The notes beneath the pieces were generated by a model. The model ran no database searches and had not been told where the DNA came from. It saw nothing but the letters and a program-made list of their open reading frames with translations. A stretch of DNA of 48,972 bases, taken from JANLUX01 sp031366005. Its GTDB lineage: Bacteria > Bacteroidota > Bacteroidia > AKYH767-A > OLB10. This document shows, in pieces, positions 43,923 through 48,972 of this stretch. The stretch's first letter is position 1. Each line of letters starts with the position of its first letter. Made by a program: the position numbers and the translations under genes. Location: the NCBI GenBank assembly GCA_031366005.1, contig JANLZB010000017.1, forward strand, positions 1-48,972, written 5' to 3'.

Positions 43923-45356
43923 ATGAAACGCACTTCCATTAAAGAACTTTTAGCTGGCTCGCTCACAGGACAAACTGTGACGGCTAAGGGCTGGGTTCGC
44001 ACTTTCCGCAACAACCAGTTTATTGCAATGAACGATGGCTCCACCATGAATAATTTACAAGCCGTAGTAGAGCTTAACGCAGTGGATGATTCATTACTGA
44101 AAAGAATTACAACGGGAGCTTCAATAAGTGTGACAGGAACTTTGGTGGAATCAATTGGTAAAGGACAAAAAGTGGATCTGAAAGTTAATTCGCTTGAAAT
44201 ATTAGGTGATTGTGATGCAGAAAAATTTCCGCTGCAACCCAAGAAACACAGTCTTGAATTTTTGCGTGAGATTGCACATTTGCGTTTTCGCACCAATACT
44301 TTTATGGCAGTGTTTAAAGTGCGGCATGCTTTAGCTTTTGCCATCAATAAATTTTTTAACGATCGCGGATTTGTTTACCTACACACTCCTATTATCACAG
44401 GATCAGATGCTGAAGGAGCCGGAGAAATGTTTCGTGTTACAACACTTGATTTAGAAAAATTACCTCGCACAGAAAAGAATGAAATAGATTTCAAAGAAGA
44501 TTTTTTTGGCAAGCAAACCAATCTTACTGTTTCCGGTCAGCTGGAAGCAGAGTTAGGTGCCATGTCATTCGGACAGGTTTACACTTTTGGTCCTACATTC
44601 AGAGCAGAGAATTCAAATACCACACGGCATCTTGCAGAATTCTGGATGATAGAACCCGAGGTTGCTTTTAACGACCTAACTGATAACATGAATCTGGCAG
44701 AAGACATGTTGAAGTATGTGATTAAATATGCAACAGAAAATTGTGCTGAAGAACTGGAGTTTCTAAAAACACGATTGCTGGAAGAAGAAAAACAAAAACC
44801 GCAAGACGAACGAAGCGAAATGGATTTGATAACCAAGCTTCAGTTTTGTCTTGATAATAATTTCGAACGCTTAACTTATACAGAAGCAATTGAAATTCTG
44901 CGCAACAGCAATCACAACAAAAAGAAAAAATTTAAATATTTAATCGAGGCATGGGGTGCTGATCTGCAAAGTGAGCATGAGCGTTATCTTGTAGAAAAGC
45001 ATTTTAAAAAGCCTGTTATACTCACTGATTATCCTAAGGAGATAAAAGCTTTTTACATGCGGCAGAATGATGATGGCAAAACCGTGAGAGCGATGGATAT
45101 TCTTTTTCCGGGTATCGGAGAAATTGTGGGTGGCTCGCAACGTGAAGAGCGTTTGGAATTACTAGAACAACGCATGCAGGAAATGCACGTTCCTGCTGAA
45201 GAATTATATTGGTATCTTGACACCAGAAGATTTGGAACAGTTCCTCATGCAGGATTTGGTTTGGGATTTGAAAGACTGGTTTTGTTTGTTACCGGAATGA
45301 GTAACATACGCGATGTAATTCCATTTCCACGTACACCTAAAAATGCAGCGTTTTAA
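43923..45356 (+). CDS. asnS: Asparaginyl-tRNA synthetase
   Basis: This class IIb synthetase charges tRNA-Asn. The 477-residue protein has an N-terminal OB-fold anticodon-binding domain (about 10-110: TVTAKGWVRTFRNN and TGTLVESIGKGQKVDLKV) and a class II catalytic core. Motif 2 appears as FGPTFRAENSNTTRHLAEF (about 221-239) and motif 3 as GFGLGFERLVLFVTG (about 444-458). NIRDVIPFPRTP at the C-terminus is standard for AsnRS. Divergent from the subtilase gene and preceded by a good promoter candidate. Confidence 0.97.
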   Translation: MKRTSIKELLAGSLTGQTVTAKGWVRTFRNNQFIAMNDGSTMNNLQAVVELNAVDDSLLKRITTGASISVTGTLVESIGKGQKVDLKVNSLEILGDCDAEKFPLQPKKHSLEFLREIAHLRFRTNTFMAVFKVRHALAFAINKFFNDRGFVYLHTPIITGSDAEGAGEMFRVTTLDLEKLPRTEKNEIDFKEDFFGKQTNLTVSGQLEAELGAMSFGQVYTFGPTFRAENSNTTRHLAEFWMIEPEVAFNDLTDNMNLAEDMLKYVIKYATENCAEELEFLKTRLLEEEKQKPQDERSEMDLITKLQFCLDNNFERLTYTEAIEILRNSNHNKKKKFKYLIEAWGADLQSEHERYLVEKHFKKPVILTDYPKEIKAFYMRQNDDGKTVRAMDILFPGIGEIVGGSQREERLELLEQRMQEMHVPAEELYWYLDTRRFGTVPHAGFGLGFERLVLFVTGMSNIRDVIPFPRTPKNAAF

Positions 45357-45364
45357 TAAATTTG
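45357..45364 (+). promoter_or_regulatory. Possible -7 box for the MNT gene
   Basis: TAAATTTG fits TAnnTTTG and overlaps a potential TTG start at 45362. If the box is used, translation must begin at ATG 45380, which supports the shorter gene. No -33 TTG is seen at the right distance. Confidence 0.3.
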
Positions 45365-45379
45365 TTTGGATTTAAGTTT

Positions 45380-45661
45380 ATGACCATATCGTTTATTTCA
45401 TCTGAATTTATACCTGTTTTGAAAGAGTTTAATATTACTAAAGCTTCTTTGTTTGGCTCTTATGCGCGAGGTGAACAAAATGAAAACAGTGATGTTGATT
45501 TGTTAATTGACACCAATGGAAAATTAAATTTATTTGATATATTGCGTTTAGAAAATAAGCTTAAAGAAACAATTGCAAGAAAAGTTGATATAGTAGAATA
45601 CAATGCGATTAAATCTTCCATTCGTGAACAGGTTTTGAAAGAAGCAATTCAGATATTATGA
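45380..45661 (+). CDS. MNT-type minimal nucleotidyltransferase, orphan
   Basis: The 93-residue protein (from ATG 45380) has the minimal nucleotidyltransferase signature SLFGSYARGEQNENSDVDLL, with the GSYARG motif and the SDVD metal-binding aspartates, then RLENKLKETIARKVDIVEY. Such proteins act as antitoxins that AMPylate a HEPN toxin encoded next to them (MntA/HepT systems). No HEPN gene is present: the next gene, 58 bp on, is rpoN and the previous is asnS. It may be a relic of such a pair or have another role. The start is argued from the promoter-like box and the lack of homology of the extra residues. Confidence 0.82.
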   Translation: MTISFISSEFIPVLKEFNITKASLFGSYARGEQNENSDVDLLIDTNGKLNLFDILRLENKLKETIARKVDIVEYNAIKSSIREQVLKEAIQIL

Positions 45662-45719
45662 CTTTGCGAAGGGATGAAAATTGAAAAAATAATTAAAGGT
45701 TGAACGGAGCACCGTATTT

Positions 45720-47240
45720 ATGTTAAAACAAAATCTTCAGCAAAAGCTTTTACAAAAACTTTCACCACAGCAAATTCAATTGATGAAATTGCTGCAGGTT
45801 CCTACTGCTTCACTCGAACAACGTATTAAAGAAGAAATAGAAATTAACCCTGCTCTTGAAGAAGGCGCACCGGATGATATTGCTGAAGAGGAAGCAAATA
45901 ATCCTGATGATGAAGCTGAACAGGAGCCTGAAGAAAAAGAAAAACAGGATGAAGAAGACAAAGAGGAATATACTGAGGCGGAAGTAAATGAATCCATTAA
46001 AGAACAGGATGAATTTGATATTGCTGATTATGTTCAGGACGATGATGTGCCTTATTATAAGTTGAGTGCAAATAATACATCAGCTGATGATGAACGACCT
46101 GAAACACCAGTCACAGTTAGTATGTCATACCAGGATTCATTGCTTGCACAGCTTGGATTATTTGATTTGGATGACAGGCAATATCTTGTAGCACAGCATT
46201 TAGTTGGCAGTCTTGATGATGATGGCTATATCCGGAGAGAATTAAACTCCATCGTGGATGATCTGGCTTTTAGCCAGAATATCACAACCAATGAAAAAGA
46301 ACTTGAAGATCTCCTTAAACTCATTCAGACTTTAGACCCACCGGGAATAGGCGCACGCAATTTGCAGGAATGTTTGCTGTTACAATTGCAGCGTAAAAAA
46401 GTTCAGGATAAAACCACACTTACTGCCATTAAAATTGTTAAGGATTACATGGAAGAGTTTTCGCGCAAGCATTATGAAAAAATTGCGCATGCGCTTTTGT
46501 TGAATGATGAGCAATTAAAAGAAGCAATTGATGAGATCCTAAATCTTAATCCACGTCCCGGTGGAGGGTCTGCCGAAGACACTCGTTCTTCCCAACAAAT
46601 TATTCCTGATTTTATAATGAGTGTAAGTGATGGCGTTCTGGATCTTTCATTGAATTCACGCAATGATCCTGATTTACGTATCAGCCGTTCGTTCCAGGAA
46701 ATGCTGCAGACGTATGCCTCTGATAAAAAAACCAAAGCAACGCGTGAAGCAGTTAGTTTTATTAAACAGAAAATTGATGCAGCACGTTGGTTCATTGATG
46801 CAATCAAACAACGTCAAAACACTTTACTTACTACCATGATGGCAATCATGAATTACCAGAAAGATTATTTTCTTGAAGGTGATGAGCGATTGCTTCGTCC
46901 GATGATATTAAAAGATATTGCAGATTTAGTGGGCTTGGATATAAGTACAGTATCCCGTGTTGCAAACAGCAAATATGTGGAATCACCTTACGGAACATTT
47001 TTGCTGAAGACTTTTTTTTCGGAATCACTTTCTACTGATAGTGGTGAGGAAGTATCAAGCCGCGAAGTAAAAAAGATTTTGCAGGATGCCATTGAAGCTG
47101 AAGACAAACTCAAGCCTTTGCCTGATGAAAAGCTGATGGAGATTTTAAATGAAAAAGGCTACAACATTGCGCGCAGAACAATTGCAAAATACCGGGAGCA
47201 ATTGAATATTCCGGTAGCGCGTTTAAGAAAAGAACTATAA
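45720..47240 (+). CDS. rpoN: RNA polymerase sigma-54 factor
   Basis: Sigma-54 directs RNA polymerase to -24/-12 promoters and needs an activator ATPase. The 506-residue protein has the Gln/Leu-rich region I (LQQKLLQKLSPQQIQLMKLL at 5-24), a very acidic region II (about 45-105), the core-binding region (LVAQHLVGSLDDDGYIRRE, about 155-173; LDPPGIGARNLQECLLLQL, about 205), the HTH region (LVGLDISTVSRVANSKYV, about 402-419) and the RpoN box ARRTIAKYREQL (about 482-493) followed by PVARLRKEL at the very end. All parts are in order, so it is complete. No activator protein is encoded in the window. Confidence 0.97.
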   Translation: MLKQNLQQKLLQKLSPQQIQLMKLLQVPTASLEQRIKEEIEINPALEEGAPDDIAEEEANNPDDEAEQEPEEKEKQDEEDKEEYTEAEVNESIKEQDEFDIADYVQDDDVPYYKLSANNTSADDERPETPVTVSMSYQDSLLAQLGLFDLDDRQYLVAQHLVGSLDDDGYIRRELNSIVDDLAFSQNITTNEKELEDLLKLIQTLDPPGIGARNLQECLLLQLQRKKVQDKTTLTAIKIVKDYMEEFSRKHYEKIAHALLLNDEQLKEAIDEILNLNPRPGGGSAEDTRSSQQIIPDFIMSVSDGVLDLSLNSRNDPDLRISRSFQEMLQTYASDKKTKATREAVSFIKQKIDAARWFIDAIKQRQNTLLTTMMAIMNYQKDYFLEGDERLLRPMILKDIADLVGLDISTVSRVANSKYVESPYGTFLLKTFFSESLSTDSGEEVSSREVKKILQDAIEAEDKLKPLPDEKLMEILNEKGYNIARRTIAKYREQLNIPVARLRKEL

Positions 47241-47248
47241 TGGAGGTC

Positions 47249-47280
47249 CGTTTGTCATGCTGACGAAGGAAGCATCTCTA
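47249..47280. repeat. Short intergenic repeat-like element after rpoN
   Basis: The sequence gtcatgctgacgaaggaagc recalls the gtcatgctgagc...gaagcatctc family scattered between genes in many Bacteroidota, known from memory only. It folds as ATGCT-n9-AGCAT. It lies between the rpoN stop and the next gene. One copy only is present in the window. Confidence 0.35.
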
Positions 47281-47306
47281 ATGTGCAAACTAAAAATTAT
47301 ATTTTA

Positions 47307-47927
47307 ATGAATTCTTTCTCCCGCATTATTTCTTATTTATTTCATCCATTACTGATGCCATTATATGCGACAGCAATTTTGTTTAATACAAATAATTATG
47401 TCGCCTTTGCAATTACACCGGGTGTTCAAAAAATTATTTACCTCATTGTTTTTGCTACTACTTATTTATTGCCATCGCTAACAGCAATGTTACTTGTGCA
47501 ACGTGGTGCAATAGATTCATTGCAAATGGAACAAACGAAAGAGCGAAACATTCCATTTTTTGTAACAGCAATTTGTTTTGCAGGGTGCTTTTATCTGCTA
47601 CAAAAAATTCCGATGGCTCGTGTATTAGGGTATTCGATTCTCGGTGCATCCATCGCCATTTTTATTTCATTTCTTATTAATCTTAAATGGAAAATAAGTG
47701 TTCACATGGTGGGTATCGGAGGATTGCTTGGATTACTTTATACATTCTCACAGCAAATGCATTTCAATTTTTTAATGCCAATAATTTTATGTTCGATTCT
47801 TGCAGGAGCTTTAGGCACATCGCGTTTATTAATGAGTGCACATGTTCCTTCACAGATATACACGGGTTTTATTTTGGGATTCGGTGTAGAGTGGGCTTTT
47901 TTAAAAGGTCTTGAGTTTTTTGGATAA
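47307..47927 (+). CDS. Polytopic membrane protein, PAP2-phosphatase-like
   Basis: The 206-residue protein (from ATG 47307) has about six hydrophobic segments. The spaced polar motifs KERNIPF (about 79), WKISVHMVGIGG (about 130) and GTSRLLMSAHVPSQIYTGFILG (about 173; only the SR and H positions matter) follow the three-part phosphatase pattern of PAP2 proteins (K/R, SxH, R/H) in degenerate form. It could be a lipid-phosphate phosphatase of the undecaprenyl or lipid A type, or an inactive relative. A GTG at 47283 would add eight residues; ATG 47307 gives a better N-terminus. Confidence 0.65.
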   Translation: MNSFSRIISYLFHPLLMPLYATAILFNTNNYVAFAITPGVQKIIYLIVFATTYLLPSLTAMLLVQRGAIDSLQMEQTKERNIPFFVTAICFAGCFYLLQKIPMARVLGYSILGASIAIFISFLINLKWKISVHMVGIGGLLGLLYTFSQQMHFNFLMPIILCSILAGALGTSRLLMSAHVPSQIYTGFILGFGVEWAFLKGLEFFG

Positions 47928-47970
47928 ATCTTTTCAGCAACCTGATTCTCTTTTTAAAATTCATACACCA

Positions 47971-48441
47971 ATGAAAGCAGCAACACTTAATGAGCTTAAA
48001 CTTGAGTTAACAGAACTTCCACCAAAGCGCTTGCTTGAAATAACCCTTCGACTGGGAAGATTTAAAAAAGAAAATAAAGAACTGTTGACTTATCTATTGT
48101 TTGAAGCCCATGACGAAGCTGCCTATATAAAAAGTATTAAAGAAGAGATAGATAATCAATTAACGATTATGAACAAAAGCAATATTTATCTCGTAAAAAA
48201 AAGTGTAAGAAAAATTTTGCGTACAATTAATAAATACATCAGGTATTCAAACCTGAAAGAAACAGAAGTTGAATTGCGGATTTATTTTTGCAATGAAATA
48301 AAGAAATTCGGTTTGCCAATCAAAAAAAGCCAGCAACTAATCAATCTCTATCAAAATCAGTTAAAGAAAATTAATGCAACCATTTCCAAATTACATGAGG
48401 ATTTGCAGCACGATTATTTAAGAGAAATAGAAGGACTTTAA
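47971..48441 (+). CDS. Conserved hypothetical, helical and basic
   Basis: I do not recognise a named domain. The 156-residue protein (from ATG 47971) begins KAATLNELKLELTELPPKRL and is almost wholly helical and lysine-rich (pI clearly basic), with ENKELLTYLLFEAHDEAAYI and long amphipathic helices to the C-terminus. There is no signal peptide or membrane segment. A TTG upstream (47911) overlaps the previous gene and is less likely. Its codon use matches its neighbours. It may bind nucleic acid or another protein; this is a guess from composition only. Confidence 0.7.
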   Translation: MKAATLNELKLELTELPPKRLLEITLRLGRFKKENKELLTYLLFEAHDEAAYIKSIKEEIDNQLTIMNKSNIYLVKKSVRKILRTINKYIRYSNLKETEVELRIYFCNEIKKFGLPIKKSQQLINLYQNQLKKINATISKLHEDLQHDYLREIEGL

Positions 48442-48611
48442 AGTTTAAGTTAATTTATTAGTCCTCTGAATTTTCAAAAATTTTTATCTGATCTGCGAAG
48501 TTATTTCCACAGTCGGAGCACTTGCTTCCATTATTAACATGCAAAGGATAATTTTTTATTGTTAAGCGAAAAAGTGAAAAACCATTGTCTTGCTACTCAC
48601 AAGTTAACCAC

Positions 48612-48650
48612 AAAAAAAAATTCCGGAAGCCCTCTATTTCTTCCGGAATT
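48612..48650 (-). terminator. Strong intrinsic terminator oriented leftward
   Basis: An 11-bp perfect stem (AATTCCGGAAG 48619-48629, CTTCCGGAATT 48640-48650) with a 10-nt loop is followed on the minus strand by nine T residues. The plus strand has no T-run, so it is built to stop a transcript coming from the right. No minus-strand protein gene is visible there. Confidence 0.8.
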
Positions 48651-48712
48651 ATATCCGTAAAAATGAAAAATTTACGATAAGTTAATATGTTTTAAAATAT
48701 CGTGCCAGGTAA
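48612..48712 (-). ncRNA. Possible short minus-strand transcript ending at the 48.6-kb terminator
   Basis: On the minus strand CTGGCACG (about 48708-48701) matches the sigma-54 -24 element; the -12 position reads TTTAAA (48696-48691), lacking the usual GC, so the promoter is imperfect. Next come a CGTAAA/TTTACG stem (48656-48661 with 48671-48676) and the terminator hairpin. A transcript of roughly 60-70 nt would result. Highly speculative. Confidence 0.15.
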
Positions 48713-48972
48713 TTTTGTGGAATTAAAGCAATGCATTTTATTTCATTTTACTTGTACTCCCTACGGGACTGTTCTCGAACCAAATGTATGAGGATTTAAA
48801 GAGAATGTGGGATTTGAAGCCGGAATTAGAAAATTTATTAAAGGAAGATAAAGCGGTTTTAGCCTATTGAATGTCTCGAATTTGAGTCACGGAACTCCCG
48901 AAATGCTTGCAGGCTTCCGTTTATGGTGGTGAGAACCGTCTCCTCCTCCCTGAACGGGTCCGTCCGAAATGA

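Larger units (their letters stand above)
48442..48972. other. Gene-poor right end with abrupt GC-rich terminus
   Basis: No convincing gene in 531 bp. From 48727 to 48870 a 47-codon open stretch (ATG 48784, reading MYEDLKRMWDLKPELENLL and ending EDKAVLAY) is open but has no recognised homologue. It overlaps a TCCCTACGGGA dyad (about 48757) like those of short Bacteroidota intergenic repeats. From about 48871 to the edge, base composition shifts visibly toward GC, as expected of the end of an inserted element or different DNA. I could not assign it. Confidence 0.4.

Noticed and set aside
45362..45661. A complete toxin-antitoxin pair
   Set aside because: Only the MNT half is present; no HEPN gene lies on either side.
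47911..47970. TTG start that lengthens the C-terminal hypothetical protein
   Set aside because: It overlaps the end of the PAP2-like gene in another frame; ATG 47971 begins a clean helical protein.
48740..48790. tRNA-like end (a GGTTCGAGAAC stretch on the minus strand)
   Set aside because: No acceptor, D or anticodon arms of suitable spacing could be folded around it.
48784..48870. Small 28-codon open frame near the right edge
   Set aside because: Too short, no homologue recognised, and it overlaps a short palindromic repeat-like motif; mentioned only in the region entry.
48900..48972. Possible group II intron domain V (GAACCGT near the end)
   Set aside because: The required pairing strand, GAAA-like loop and catalytic triad are not present in the following bases.

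Overview
The window reads as one contig of a low-GC member of the Bacteroidota, probably Chitinophagales/Sphingobacteriales-like. The evidence is: a subtilase with a type IX secretion (T9SS) C-terminal sorting domain; a giant surface protein built of GEVED, SprB-like and Ig-like modules; a FadL/TodX-type outer-membrane protein paired with a GDSL lipoprotein; weak or absent Shine-Dalgarno sequences; and several upstream boxes of the form TAnnTTTG, the Bacteroidota -7 element. No rRNA, tRNA, CRISPR array or complete insertion sequence was recognised.

Layout. (1) 1-14.7 kb, minus strand: a surface-protein locus. It holds a partial protein with a cohesin-like N-terminus and a tandem CTDC-type repeat array, a 118-residue secreted protein that is almost only a dockerin-like EF-hand pair, and a 4197-residue adhesin-like protein ending in the same EF-hand pair. 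(2) 15.4-17.6 kb, minus strand: gmd and fcl, making GDP-L-fucose. (3) 17.9-30.7 kb, plus strand: a polysaccharide assembly cluster with a chain-length regulator/tyrosine kinase, ABC exporter, MBOAT acyltransferase with SGNH partner, UDP-GlcNAc 2-epimerase, FemAB-like aminoacyl/acyl transferase, methyltransferase, deacetylase-GT2 fusion and GT4-type glycosyltransferase. (4) 30.9-33.5 kb, minus: FadL-like porin and GDSL lipoprotein. (5) 33.6-36.0 kb: L-2-hydroxyglutarate oxidase and an HTH regulator. (6) 36.0-39.0 kb: HxlR repressor, YceI protein, carboxylesterase and VOC dioxygenase, read here as a quinone/electrophile stress module with a 36-bp perfect palindrome between the divergent genes. 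(7) 39.1-43.8 kb, minus: TonB-domain protein, zinc metallopeptidase, secreted subtilase. (8) 43.9-48.4 kb, plus: asnS, an orphan MNT nucleotidyltransferase, rpoN, a PAP2-like membrane protein and a conserved hypothetical. (9) The last 530 bp carry no convincing gene, but do contain a strong minus-strand terminator and an abrupt GC-rich end.

How the parts may work together. Regions 2 and 3 would supply nucleotide sugars and assemble, export and decorate a surface polysaccharide. Region 1 would provide very large surface proteins. The adjacent dockerin-like ends and a cohesin-like N-terminus raise the untested possibility of a non-covalent surface docking pair. A second layer is the set of intergenic hairpins (16.4, 29.5, 37.1 and 37.9 kb), each made of short tandem words arranged as inverted repeats; one is associated with a duplicated 3' end of a coding gene.
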